A stretch of DNA of 55,442 nt. It comes from an uncultured Chthoniobacterales bacterium (GTDB lineage: Bacteria > Verrucomicrobiota > Verrucomicrobiia > Chthoniobacterales > UBA10450). The first letter of the stretch is position 1. The number at the start of each line of letters is the position of its first letter. The notes below the pieces were generated by a model that ran no database searches, was not told the origin of the DNA, and was given only the letters and a program-made list of their open reading frames with translations. A program made the position numbers and the translations under genes. Shown here one piece after another: positions 39,093 through 49,300 of this stretch. Location of the stretch: contig CADCTA010000040.1 in the NCBI GenBank assembly GCA_902805675.1, positions 1 to 55,442 of the forward strand, written 5' to 3'.

Positions 39093-40487
39093 TCAAAGCT
39101 CGATCGCGTAACGCTTCATCTTGTTGTAGAGCGTCGGCCGCTGAATCCCGAGCACCTGCGCGGCTTTCTTCTTGTTCCCGTGGCACTGCGCGAGCGCAGC
39201 GAGGATCGCGTTGCGCTCCAGGTCGTCGAGATTCTGGGCGCCACCGTTCATGTGAGCCTTGCGTTCACTCTTCTGCAGCGCGACGGGCAATTGCACCTCC
39301 GCCGGTAGTTCCTTCACGCTGATCTGTCCCTGCCGCGCAAGCACGACGGCGTATTCCATCGCGTTCTGCAGCTCGCGCACGTTGCCGGGCCACTGGTAGT
39401 CGAGCAGCTTTTGGAAGGCTTCGGGCATGATCTCGGGCTCGGCCTTGCCGAGCTGTTGCGCGAAGCGTTTCAAAAACGATGTGACCAGCGGCGGGATGTC
39501 TTCCTTCCGCTCGCGCAGCGGCGGGATCTCGATCTGAAACGTGTTCAGCCGGTAATACAAATCAGCGCGCAGCCGGTTATCGGCGAGTGCTTCGGGGATC
39601 GGACGATTGGTCGCGGCGACGACGCGGAAGTCTGCTTTCAACGTTTTCGTGCTCCCAAGCGGGCGATATTCGCGCTCCTGGAGCACGCGCAGAAAACGCG
39701 TCTGCAGCTCCGGCGGCATCTCCGAAATTTCGTCGAGGAACAATGTGCTGCCGCTCGCTTCGGCGATCATCCCGGGGAAGTCGTTCATCGCGCCGGTGAA
39801 CGCGCCGCGCACGTAGCCGAACAGCTCCGACTCGATCATCGCCTGCGGGAAGGCCGCGCAGTTCAGCTTCACCATCGGCTTGCTGGCGCGGAGGCTGCGC
39901 GTGTGGATGACGTTTGCGATCACTTCCTTGCCCACGCCGCTTTCGCCAGTGATGAGCACGTTCGCTTCGGACGGCGCCATCGCGTTGATGAGCTCCTGTA
40001 GCTCCTGCATCGCCTTGCTCTTGATCACTGGCGCGAGGCGTGTTTCGGCAATCTCGAGCCGCTTCTCGAGTTGCTGCGTTTTCTCGCGCAGCGCCTCCGT
40101 CTCGCGGAGCAGCGATCGTTTTTCGAGCGCCTTCTCCACCAGGCTCAACAGCTCTTCGGGTGCGTACGGCTTGCTGATGAAGTGATACGCGCCGCGCTTG
40201 ATCGACTCGATCGCGTTACTCAACGAGTCGTGCGCGGTCAGGATGATGACCTGCGTCTCGGGATGCTCCTGTTTGATCTGGTCGAGCATCGTCAAGCCAT
40301 CCGCGTCGGGCAGCTGCAGATCGAGAAGGACGAGCGCGGGCGGGTTGTTCTTCAGCACGCGTAAGCCGTAGGCGGCGGTCGCTGCCGTTTCGGGCTGGTA
40401 GCCGTGTCGCCCGAGCAGGGCTTCCAGCGTGAGCAGAATCGGCCGCTCGTCGTCGATGATCAGGATTCGACGATTATCCGCGCTCAT
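39093..40487 (-). CDS. NtrC-family sigma-54-dependent response regulator
   Basis: 464 residues, complete. Receiver (1-120) with phospho-acceptor D56 in LVLLDLQLPDADG and the acidic pair IIDDE; coiled linker (KRSLLRETEALREKTQQLEKRLE); AAA+ sigma-54 domain with Walker A GESGVGKE, the sigma-54 contact loop GAFTGA in ELFGYVRGAFTGAMND, Walker B TLFLDEISEM and an arginine finger region; Fis-type helix-turn-helix at the end (LERNAILAALAQCHGNKKKAAQVLGIQRPTLYNKMKRY). It needs RpoN to act. Its partner histidine kinase is 63 bp upstream and glnD follows after 65 bp, which makes an NtrC-like nitrogen role plausible but unproven. Confidence 0.95.
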   Translation of the reverse strand: MSADNRRILIIDDERPILLTLEALLGRHGYQPETAATAAYGLRVLKNNPPALVLLDLQLPDADGLTMLDQIKQEHPETQVIILTAHDSLSNAIESIKRGAYHFISKPYAPEELLSLVEKALEKRSLLRETEALREKTQQLEKRLEIAETRLAPVIKSKAMQELQELINAMAPSEANVLITGESGVGKEVIANVIHTRSLRASKPMVKLNCAAFPQAMIESELFGYVRGAFTGAMNDFPGMIAEASGSTLFLDEISEMPPELQTRFLRVLQEREYRPLGSTKTLKADFRVVAATNRPIPEALADNRLRADLYYRLNTFQIEIPPLRERKEDIPPLVTSFLKRFAQQLGKAEPEIMPEAFQKLLDYQWPGNVRELQNAMEYAVVLARQGQISVKELPAEVQLPVALQKSERKAHMNGGAQNLDDLERNAILAALAQCHGNKKKAAQVLGIQRPTLYNKMKRYAIEL

Positions 40488-40550
40488 CGCTGGAGCTTGC
40501 AGCAGGCGCGGTGCCCCGCAGCGGAGAGGTATGCGCGACGACGGCTCACG

Positions 40551-41261
40551 TTATTCAAAGATCGGGAGCGTCACCGTCGTAACCAGCGCGCCGGCCGCCG
40601 AATCGTGCTGCGCGGTGAGATCTCCGCCGTGCGCTTCGATGATGCCGCGCGCGCGATGCAGGCCGACGCCGTAGTGGCCGTGCTTCACATGCTTGAATGG
40701 CTCGCGACCCCACTCCGCAGTCGATCCGTCGAAGGCATTCTTCGGCTCGCGGAGGGTCAGCGCGAGTTTGCCATCGGCCGCTGCGGCCGAGACGGCGATC
40801 GGTCCCTCGCCCCGGCCGTGCCGCAGCCCGTTCGAGAGCAGCTCGAGGAGCGCTTGCTGCAGCAGCTGAGGGTCGATGTTCAACATGCCGCTCGCTACGC
40901 CCACATTCCACTGAAAGGCGGCCGCATCCGCGCCAAAATCGTTCTGCACCTTTTGTTGGAAATCCTCCAGGAACACCGGTGCGCCATACGGCATCTGGGT
41001 TAGCTTCGCCGGCGCGAGTGCAACTGTGAGCTTCTGCAGGGTCGATCCGAGCTCCGAGAGCATTCCGCGAAGCCGCTGGATTTCGCTTTTCACTTCCGCG
41101 TCCTCGGCAATCTCCTTCAGAAAGGCCGACTGCAACTCAGCCGCATTCAGGTGATTCCGAAGATCGTGGCTTAGCTGACGGATGAACCGCACAACTACGG
41201 GCATCGGGACCTGAAGGTCCGCAGGGGCGGCGTTCGTTGGTTGTTCGTGCGTTGCAGACAT
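40551..41261 (-). CDS. soluble sensor histidine kinase (NtrB-like)
   Basis: 236 residues from ATG 41261, with GGAG about 10 bases before it; a TTG at 41279 is less likely. No membrane helix and no PAS or other sensor domain. H-box RQLSHDLRNHLNAAELQ with the phospho-accepting histidine near residue 32, a long dimerisation helix, and an HATPase_c domain with the N-box LLELLSNGLRHGRG and GVGLHRARGIIEAHGGDL. It is therefore a minimal cytosolic kinase, shorter than NtrB, which needs an input partner. PII from the GlnD pathway is a reasonable candidate because the genes adjoin. Confidence 0.9.
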   Translation of the reverse strand: MSATHEQPTNAAPADLQVPMPVVVRFIRQLSHDLRNHLNAAELQSAFLKEIAEDAEVKSEIQRLRGMLSELGSTLQKLTVALAPAKLTQMPYGAPVFLEDFQQKVQNDFGADAAAFQWNVGVASGMLNIDPQLLQQALLELLSNGLRHGRGEGPIAVSAAAADGKLALTLREPKNAFDGSTAEWGREPFKHVKHGHYGVGLHRARGIIEAHGGDLTAQHDSAAGALVTTVTLPIFE

Positions 41262-41303
41262 CTTGGGAGCTCCGGCCAACAGTAGCTACGGCACCCGACT
41301 GCG

Positions 41304-42878
41304 CTAGCGCCTGCGATAGAATTTCTGCTCGCCAGGCCGGTCGGCCGGTGCCGTCACGATGTCAGGATCGTTCGCTGCGAGATGCCGCAGAAGGTGGAAC
41401 ACGTCTTCGGCGTCGGCACCGATCGTCTGCGCGATCTCGGCAGCGCTGCTTCCGGGCGCATCTCCGATGGCGGAGGTGATCCGGCGTTGCAGATCGAGAA
41501 TCGCCGTTGCCGCTTTCTTACCCGCCTCGACACCCGGCTGGTGATAGGCGTTGATGTTCACGAGCGACGCGTAGAAGCCGACCGCGCGCTCATAGAGCGC
41601 GATCAGCGCGCCGACCGTGAAGGCATTCACCTCCGAGATGCTGATCGTGATCGATTCGCGCCCGTTCTCATACAGGGCGGCGCGGGTGCCGCGCAGGAAG
41701 CCGTGCAGGTAATCGCCGCTCGTCCGATCTTCCTCCACTTCGAATCGTTGCCCGGCCCGATCTTTGCGCACTTCGATGAAGGTGACGAAGAAGTTAAGCA
41801 CGCCATCGCGCAGCTGCTGCACGTAGGCGTGCTGATCGGTGGAGCCTTTGTTGCCGTAAACCGCGATGCCCTGGTGAACCAGCTTGCCGTCGAGGTCCTT
41901 CTCTTTGCCTAACGACTCCATCACCAGCTGCTGCAGGTAACGGCTGAAGAGCATCAGCCGGTCTTTGTAGGGCAGGATGACCATGTCCTTTTCGCCGCGC
42001 CCGTTTCCGGCGTAATGCCACATCAGGGCGAGGAGCATTGCGGCGTTGCGCGCGGTGGTCGGTTGGCGCGTCTGCGCGTCCATGGCGGCGGCGCCTCCGA
42101 GGAAGGCATCGATGTCGATCCCTTGCAGCGCTGCGGGCACCAGGCCGACCGCGCTCATCACGGAGGTGCGCCCGCCGATCCAGTCGAACATCGGAAAACG
42201 CGCCAGCCAGCCATTCTTCTCCGCGTGACGATCCAGCTCGCTGCCGACGCCGGTCACGGCGACCGCGTGCTGGCGGAACGAAAGGCCTGCGGCCGTGAAC
42301 CACGCCTCGGCCTCGAGCATGCCATTGCGCGTCTCCTTCGTCCCGCCGGATTTAGAGATTACGACTACTAGCGTCGCCGCGAGCTCAGCTCCGAGACGCG
42401 CGAAGACGCGGTCGAAACCATCCGGGTCCGTGTTGTCGAAGAAGTGGATCGCCAGCTTGTCGATCGGCCGGCCGAGGGCGTCGGCGACAAATTGCGGCCC
42501 GAGCGCCGAGCCGCCGATTCCGATCAGGAGGAGATTTCGGAACCGGCCGCCTTTCGAGCCTGCGGATTCGCCGCTGTGGACCTGCGCTGCGAACTCCTGG
42601 ATGCGGCGCTTCGTCTCATCGACGTCGTGGCGCAGCTGCTCGTTAGGGGCAAGGCGGCTGTCGCGCAGCCAGTAGTGGCCGACCATCCGCTCTTCGTCCG
42701 GGTTCGCGATTGCGCCCCCCTCCAGCTCGCCCATGGAAGCGAACGCGCGCTGCGCCGCCGGCTCCATCTCGGCGAGGAAGCCGTCGGCAAACCGCATCCG
42801 GCTGATATCGAGCGACAGACCGATCTCAGGATACTCGAGAAAGTGCTTCTGGAACCGATCCCACAACGACGAGGACAT
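41304..42878 (-). CDS. pgi: glucose-6-phosphate isomerase
   Basis: 524 residues. Interconverts glucose-6-phosphate and fructose-6-phosphate in glycolysis and gluconeogenesis. Family motifs: [78 protein letters not shown] and [15 protein letters not shown]. The last 55 residues form an extra module ([29 protein letters not shown], then a strand pair) that looks like a small winged helix not present in E. coli Pgi. AGGAGG lies just one base before the ATG at 42878, unusually close. Probably heads a six-gene minus-strand transcript. Confidence 0.95.
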   Translation of the reverse strand: MSSSLWDRFQKHFLEYPEIGLSLDISRMRFADGFLAEMEPAAQRAFASMGELEGGAIANPDEERMVGHYWLRDSRLAPNEQLRHDVDETKRRIQEFAAQVHSGESAGSKGGRFRNLLLIGIGGSALGPQFVADALGRPIDKLAIHFFDNTDPDGFDRVFARLGAELAATLVVVISKSGGTKETRNGMLEAEAWFTAAGLSFRQHAVAVTGVGSELDRHAEKNGWLARFPMFDWIGGRTSVMSAVGLVPAALQGIDIDAFLGGAAAMDAQTRQPTTARNAAMLLALMWHYAGNGRGEKDMVILPYKDRLMLFSRYLQQLVMESLGKEKDLDGKLVHQGIAVYGNKGSTDQHAYVQQLRDGVLNFFVTFIEVRKDRAGQRFEVEEDRTSGDYLHGFLRGTRAALYENGRESITISISEVNAFTVGALIALYERAVGFYASLVNINAYHQPGVEAGKKAATAILDLQRRITSAIGDAPGSSAAEIAQTIGADAEDVFHLLRHLAANDPDIVTAPADRPGEQKFYRRR

Positions 42879-42999
42879 GCCTCCTCAGCTACCGGAAAAC
42901 GCGCGAGCGCGAAATCATATTCGATGCAGACGGAGCGACGCGTCGCTGCCGGCAAGCGGCAGTTGAGGTTTGGCCGGTTTGCACCACAATGTCCGCCGC

Positions 43000-44676
43000 G
43001 TGCGTTCGTTCCGTCTGCTCTTTCTGCTCGTCGCGCTCGCGCTCTCAGCGTCAGCGGCGAGTCCGCACCGCGAGGTCCTCACGTTCTCGTACAACGGAAA
43101 CGTGGGCTTCGGCAACAGCGTCTTCGTTGTCGGTAATCATCCGGATCTCGGCGCGTGGGATCCAAGCCAGGCGGTGAAGCTGCGACCCGCCGCGGAGAAC
43201 GTCTGGACTGGGCAGATCGCGATCCAGTCCGGCACGCAGCTGCAGTACAAGTTCATCCGGAGAAGCACCTTCCCGGGCGAATGGTGCATCGACGGCAACG
43301 CAGTCGAGCTGACTGGTCTCCTGACCAGGAAAGTGCCCGCGCAGCCGCCGGCGCCTTTCAGCGGCAAAGCGGTCTATTACTTCAGCTCGTGGAGCGCGCC
43401 GAATCTGTTCTACCGCAGCGGCGGCGATTGGGTAACTGCGCCGATGCAGCGCGCCGGTCCAGGCCGCGCAGCCGGAGAGTCGCTCTGGCAGCTCCGCGGC
43501 ATCGGCGAAGCGGGTGAACCGCTCGAGTTCGTCTTCAATAACGGGGCCGGCAGCTGGGACAATCCCCTCGGCGGCGGGAATTACCTGACTACGCTCGACG
43601 TGCTGCACGTGCAGGACGGCAACGTCTATTCGTATCAGCCGGAGCCGCAGATTTCCGCCCCGCAGATCGTCTCGCAATTCATCAACTCGACCGCGCCGAA
43701 CATCGACGGTCGAAACATCCGGATCTACCTGCCGCGCGGTTACGTGCAGAACAGCGCGAAGCGATACCCCGTGCTTTACCTGCACGACGGCCAGAACGTT
43801 TTCGATCCCGGTGGGTCGAATGGCTCATGGAGCGCGGATGCGACCGCCACGAGAGAGATGGCGCGCGGCCGTATGCGGGAGGCAATCCTCGTGGCGATCG
43901 ACAATACCCCTGCGCGGATCGCGGAGTATCAGCCGCCGACCGACAAGTTCAGCGGAACGCCCGGACGCGCTGATGCCTACGCCAGTTTCGTGATCAACAA
44001 CGTGCGGCCCTACGTGGACACACACTTCCGGACCCTCAACGATCCGGAAAATACGCTGACCCTCGGCTCATCGATGGGCGGCCTGGTTTCACTTTACCTT
44101 GGACGCGAGTTCACCACCTTCGGAAAAATCGGTGTGATTTCGCCGGCGTTCTGGACCTCCACGAATTATGTCGCGCACGTAAACAGCACGCCGAAGAGAC
44201 AGATCCGCGTCTACCTGGATTACGGAACGGCGGAAGACGACTCGCCCGATGACTGGGATCGCGCGCTCAGCATGTACGACACGCACCTTGCTCAGGGCTA
44301 TGCCGCGAATGGCGACGTCACGTTTGTGTCTGGCTGCGGCCACGGCCACGATGAGGCAGCGTGGAAAGAGCGGCTCCCTGGCATCCTTCATTACCTGCTG
44401 CCGGAAGGTGAAGAGCCGGCGCTGCTGACGATGCGGGAGCATCCGCCGACGGTCGTCGAGACGGCGGTGAATCGCCCCGCGAATCGCGCGAGCTTTATCT
44501 ACACGGGCCAGTTCGGTTTGCTGTACACGCTCGAGCGTTCTGCGGATTTTGTCAGCTGGAGCACGATTTCAACGACACCGCGCGAGACGCTGCCGTGGTC
44601 CCGGCGGACAATCGAAGACGCTGACGTTCCGCCGGGAAGCAAGATGTTTTGGCGGGTGCGCGCGATTGCTCCGTAA
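43000..44676 (+). CDS. secreted esterase with N-terminal starch-binding modules
   Basis: 558 residues from GTG 43000 (signal peptide RSFRLLFLLVALALSASA); a TTG at 42970 adds ten residues. A CBM20-type starch-binding module comes first (FSYNGNVGFGNSVFVVGNHPDLGAWDPSQAVKL, LQYKFI). Next a CBM25-like module (AVYYFSSWSAPNLFYRSGGDWVTAPM, LEFVFNNGAGSWDNPLGGGNYL). Then an esterase-D-type alpha/beta hydrolase: IRIYLPRGY, YPVLYLHDGQNVFDP, the nucleophile GSSMGG and a histidine in GCGHGHDEAAW. The C-terminal 70 residues are a small 'LLYTLERSADFVSWS...FWRVRAI' domain usual in verrucomicrobial secreted proteins. Substrate inference: an ester linked to, or bound with, alpha-glucan. Confidence 0.88.
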   Translation: MRSFRLLFLLVALALSASAASPHREVLTFSYNGNVGFGNSVFVVGNHPDLGAWDPSQAVKLRPAAENVWTGQIAIQSGTQLQYKFIRRSTFPGEWCIDGNAVELTGLLTRKVPAQPPAPFSGKAVYYFSSWSAPNLFYRSGGDWVTAPMQRAGPGRAAGESLWQLRGIGEAGEPLEFVFNNGAGSWDNPLGGGNYLTTLDVLHVQDGNVYSYQPEPQISAPQIVSQFINSTAPNIDGRNIRIYLPRGYVQNSAKRYPVLYLHDGQNVFDPGGSNGSWSADATATREMARGRMREAILVAIDNTPARIAEYQPPTDKFSGTPGRADAYASFVINNVRPYVDTHFRTLNDPENTLTLGSSMGGLVSLYLGREFTTFGKIGVISPAFWTSTNYVAHVNSTPKRQIRVYLDYGTAEDDSPDDWDRALSMYDTHLAQGYAANGDVTFVSGCGHGHDEAAWKERLPGILHYLLPEGEEPALLTMREHPPTVVETAVNRPANRASFIYTGQFGLLYTLERSADFVSWSTISTTPRETLPWSRRTIEDADVPPGSKMFWRVRAIAP

Positions 44677-44733
44677 CCCGCGGGTGCTGTAGAGCAGTTG
44701 GCAACGGCCCGACAGCTTTCGCTTATCACGCGT

Positions 44734-44825
44734 GTCATTCCGAGCGCAGCCGAGGAATCCCGTGGCACGACCGGCCGATAGTGCCACGGGATTCCTCCAC
44801 TGCGCTTCGCTGCGGTCGGAATGAC
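44734..44825. repeat. family A REP-like inverted repeat, copy A8
   Basis: 92 bp between convergent esterase and icd genes. Short left arm, long right arm, ATTCC/GGAAT stems in both. Confidence 0.88.
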
Positions 44826-44867
44826 AGCTGCGTGAGCCGACCGTCGCGGGCGCCTCGCAGCACCAAC

Positions 44868-46181
44868 TTACATGTGATCGATGATGTTCTGCCCGAACTC
44901 GGAGCACTTGATCTTCGTCGCGCCTTCCATGAGGCGCGCGAAGTCGTAGGTGACTCGCTTGCTGCCGATCGCGCCGTTCAGGCCTTTGACGATCAAGTCC
45001 GCGGCTTCCGTCCAACCCATGTAGCGGAACATCATTTCGCCTGAGAGCACGACGGAACCCGGATTCACCATGTCCTTGTCCGCGTACTTCGGCGCTGTGC
45101 CGTGGGTCGCTTCGAAGACGGCGTGGCCGGTGATGTAGTTAATGTTCCCGCCCGGCGCGATGCCGATGCCGCCCACCTGCGCCGCGAGCGCGTCGCTCAG
45201 GTAATCGCCATTGAGGTTCAGTGTCGCGATGACGTCGAAGTCTTCCGGCCGCGTGAGGACCTGTTGAAGCGTGATGTCGGCGATCGCGTCCTTGATGATG
45301 ATGCCGGCCCCCGGCTTGCCCATCGGGATCTGGCACCATGGTCCGCCATCGATCTCCTCGGCACCGAAGTATTGCTTCGCAATCTCGTAGCCCCAGTCGC
45401 GGAAAGCGCCTTCCGTGAACTTCATGATGTTCCCCTTGTGCACGAGCGTGACGCTCTTGCGCTGGTTCTTGATCGCGTAGGCGATGGCGCTGTGGATCAG
45501 GCGCACGCTGCCGGCACGGCTGACCGGCTTCAAACCAAGCCCGACCATGACGTCGCTGCCTTCCGGCGCGCCCACCATTTTCCAGAACGCCGCCGCTTTT
45601 TCCTTCGTGCCGAAGCGGATCTTCTCGAACTCCTTCGGAAACTCCTTCTCGAAAAACGCGAGGATCTTCGCGGCTTCGTCGCTGCCGGCGGCGTAGTCGA
45701 TGCCGGCGTAGATGTCCTCGGTGTTCTCGCGGAAGATCACCATGTCCACCTTCTCCGGGCGCTTCACGGGTGAGGGGACGCCCTCGAAGTACTGCACTGG
45801 GCGCAGGCAGACGAACAAATCGAGCATCTGCCGCAGCGCGACATTGAGCGAGCGAATGCCGCCGCCGACCGGCGTGGTCAGCGGCCCTTTGATGCCGACC
45901 AGATACTCGCGGAACGCCTCGACCGTTTCGTCCGGCAGCCAGTTATCGAATTTATCCTTCGCCGCCTGGCCTGCGAATACCTCGAACCACGCAATCTTCT
46001 TCTGCCCGCCATACGCCTTCTCGACGGCCGCATCGAGCACGCGCTCACTGGCCGCCCAGATGTCGCGGCCGGTCCCGTCGCCGCGGATGAACGGGATCAC
46101 CGGACGATCCGGGACCGTCAATTTGCCTTCTGCGATCGAAATTTTGTCGCCAGCGGGCGGTGTGATGTCTTTGTACGGCAT
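44868..46181 (-). CDS. icd: NADP-dependent isocitrate dehydrogenase
   Basis: 437 residues. TCA-cycle enzyme that turns isocitrate into 2-oxoglutarate, CO2 and NADPH. Family motifs: [14 protein letters not shown], the substrate loop [13 protein letters not shown] with the regulatory serine, [71 protein letters not shown] and [19 protein letters not shown]. The lysine-tyrosine pair in HGTAPKYA marks NADP rather than NAD use. It feeds 2-oxoglutarate, the carbon signal read by PII, which ties it in function to the nearby glnD group though it is not in that operon. ATG 46181 with a candidate promoter directly before it. Confidence 0.96.
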   Translation of the reverse strand: MPYKDITPPAGDKISIAEGKLTVPDRPVIPFIRGDGTGRDIWAASERVLDAAVEKAYGGQKKIAWFEVFAGQAAKDKFDNWLPDETVEAFREYLVGIKGPLTTPVGGGIRSLNVALRQMLDLFVCLRPVQYFEGVPSPVKRPEKVDMVIFRENTEDIYAGIDYAAGSDEAAKILAFFEKEFPKEFEKIRFGTKEKAAAFWKMVGAPEGSDVMVGLGLKPVSRAGSVRLIHSAIAYAIKNQRKSVTLVHKGNIMKFTEGAFRDWGYEIAKQYFGAEEIDGGPWCQIPMGKPGAGIIIKDAIADITLQQVLTRPEDFDVIATLNLNGDYLSDALAAQVGGIGIAPGGNINYITGHAVFEATHGTAPKYADKDMVNPGSVVLSGEMMFRYMGWTEAADLIVKGLNGAIGSKRVTYDFARLMEGATKIKCSEFGQNIIDHM

Positions 46182-46187
46182 AGCGGG

Positions 46188-46217
46188 TGAATAGAGGCAA
46201 AGCGGTCGCGATCACAA
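46188..46217 (-). promoter_or_regulatory. candidate icd promoter
   Basis: On the minus strand TTGTGA (46217-46212), an 18-bp spacer and TATTCA (46193-46188), 6 bp before the icd ATG. Sigma-70-like, but the transcript would be leaderless or nearly so. Confidence 0.4.
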
Positions 46218-46357
46218 GGGCACATTTTGTCACCTAGCCACCGCGGCCGTGACTGCGAGCGACAGGCATTTGCCCCAGACAATCTGTCTTTCGTAGGTAG
46301 TCACCGTAGGCGCGTGTACGGGAAATTCCCGAGGTGGCACGGCAAACGCTCTAGCGA

Positions 46358-49300
46358 GTGTCCCCTATGTGTCTCCGACTGCCAGCTGGACCTGGCGGCG
46401 CGGTGCCTTGCCAGCATTTCCGTTCCGCCTTAGAGCGCTTCCGCATCCTGCGCAGGGCGACGAGCTGTGCCCTATTCGCCGCCGTTCTCCTGCTGATCTG
46501 TTCTGCCACCGACGCGGCGACCGTTCGTAAAGCAAACAACAACAACGCGCTAAACAAAAACAACAGCTGGTCCACTGGTGTCCCGACCTCCGCCGACATC
46601 GCGTCGTGGGACTCACTGGTGACCAGCGCGAACACCGCCGCGATCGGCGGAAACCTGAGCTGGCTCGGTATTCAGATCACGAACCCCGGCGGCCTTGTCA
46701 CGATCAACGGAACGGCCGGCCGAACTCTCACGCTCGGCAGCGGCGGCATCAACATGAGCGCCGCAACGCAAAATCTGAACCTCAACGCCGCAATCATGCT
46801 CGGCGCCGCACAGACATGGGACGTCGCTGCCAACCGCACGATCTCAGCCGCCGGTATCATCGGTGGCGGCGGGCGCCTCACAAAGGCAGGAGCTGGCACC
46901 CTGAGCCTGACGGGCGTCAACACCTACACGAACGGCACGATCATCAATGGCGGTATCGTGCAGATCAACACCGCGAGCAGCCTCGGCGCCAGCACAAGCG
47001 GCGTCGCGATCAATAGCGCAACCCTCCAGCTGCTTGCCGGCAACACGGTGTCGAACACGCGCGGCTACTATCTCGGCAGCGCAAGCAGCACGATCCAGGT
47101 CGACACGGGCTCGACGTTCACGCTTAGCGGCACCGTCGCGAACTACACATCCACCGGCAGCCTGGTGAAGACCGGCGCGGGCACGCTCATCCTCTCGGCG
47201 GGAGGCGCTAACACCTACGGTGGCGCCGGTCACACGACCGCGATCAACGGCGGCATCCTGCAAGTCGCGAACGACGGCCTGCTCGGCAACAGTGCGAACA
47301 CGATCAGCTTCAACGGCGGCACCCTGCAGCTTTCGGCCGCGTTCAGCAGCGCGCGCAGTGTGCTGATGAATGGTCTCGGGACGATCAACACGAACAACAA
47401 CTCCGTTGCCCTCTCCGGTGTGGTAAGCGGCACCGGTGCGCTCACCAAAGCCGGTGCCGGCACGCTCACGCTCTCCGGCAACAACACCTTCTCAGGCGGC
47501 ACGACCGTCAGCGGTGGGTCGACAAGCGTTTTGAGTGTCAGCTCTGCCAGCAATCTTGGCACGGGCACCGTGACGTTGAACGGCGGCTCCGAGCTCATGA
47601 CCACCGGCACGATGAGCTGGTCGAACGGGGCAGTCCTCGGCGCGCAAGGTGGTTCACTGCAGGGCGACGGCAGGACCGTCTCTGGGCGCATCAATACCGC
47701 GAGCGGCACCACCCTCACGCTGAATGGCACCGGAATCACCGAAACGACGGCCGGCACCGGGCGGCTGGAAAAGACCGGCGCGGGCACGTTGGTCATGAAT
47801 ACGGCCAACAATCACACCGGCGGCACTTACATCCACGAGGGCGTGTTCGTTTTCGGTAACACGCTCGCGCTCGGGCCTCAGCCTTCGAACGATCCGTCGT
47901 TCAATCAGCTGACGATCGACAACGGCGCCGAACTGCGCTTGACCCTCGGCGGCGCCTTCCGCCGCAACGTCAACATCGGCACCGGCGGTGCTGTCCTCGG
48001 TGCGACCACGTCGACAAACATCGCCTACCGCAACGGTGTGCTCGCCAACGTCACAGGTCAGAGCGGCGGCGTCACAGTCGCGTCAGGCGTCAACGGCTTC
48101 GGTGGCAACAACACTTTCACCGGCAGCGTCATCGTTCAGGCCGGCGCGGTGGCAGCGATCAGCCGCGATGCCAACCTTGGCGCAGCGGCGAACCAGCTGT
48201 TTCTGAACGGTGGAACACTGCGCGTCGAAGACGGCGTGGACATCACCGGCAACGGCGGGACCAGCACCAGCACGGTCCTGGCGACGTTCACCACGAACCG
48301 GCAGATCAACCTCGGTGCGGGCACCAACACCATCGAGGTAAAGAATTACGCCGACACGAATCCGAGCTTCGACACGAGCACCAGCAATCCGGTCGTGCCT
48401 GCCGGCGGTCGCCCTGCGTCGCACATGAACACTCTCACCGTAGGCGGCGCAATCTCTGGAGCAGGCGCGCTCGTTAAAGCCGGCGACGGCACACTTGTGC
48501 TCACGAACACGGGCAACAGCTACAGCGGCGGCACCATCATCAATGGCGGTGTCCTCAGCAGCTCTGATCCTGCCGCGCTTGGCCTGGCGACCAGCTCGAT
48601 GACGATCAACCCGACGGGCGTGCTGCAGGCGACTGGCTCCTACACCACTTCGCGGGCGGTCAGCCTCGGCGGCTCAGGCGGAGCGAACAGCGGTGGCACG
48701 TTAGATATCACCAGCGGCGCAGCCGTGACGCGTTCCGGCGTGATCAGCGGCACGGGCAGCCTGACGAAGATCGGCAGCGGCACCCTCACACTTTCGGGCG
48801 TGAACACCTACACAGGCGAAACGTTCATCAACAGCGGCAGAGTCAATATCACCAACAACCAGGCGCTCGGCCAGCAGCCGACGCCCGGTAGCTCGCTCTA
48901 CGCTGTTCACCTCGCGAACGGTGTGACGCTTGGCTACAGCTTCAGCAACAGTGCCAATAGTCGTCAGGTTGAGCTCGCAGGCGGCGCGGCCACCGTCGAC
49001 GTAGCCGGCGGGTTTTCGCAGCAACAGAACGGGCTGGTTTACGGGGCGGGCGGATTGATCAAAACCGGCGCCGGCACCCAGTTGCTGACGAACGCGAACA
49101 CCTACAGCGGCGGCACCACGATCAATGGCGGCGTGCTGCAGGTGAACAACAGCACCGGCAGCGGCACGGGCAGCGGCGCCGTGACGGTGAACAGCGGCGG
49201 AACCTTGAGCGGGCTTCCCACGGCTGCCGGGTTTGCAGCACCGGGCACGATCTCCGGATCCGTCGCCGTGAACAGCGGTGGAACCGTCGTGGCTCAAAGC

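Noticed and set aside
3149..44825. CRISPR array made of the family A repeats
   Set aside because: Copies are kilobases apart, lack regular spacers, are internally inverted, and no cas gene is present.
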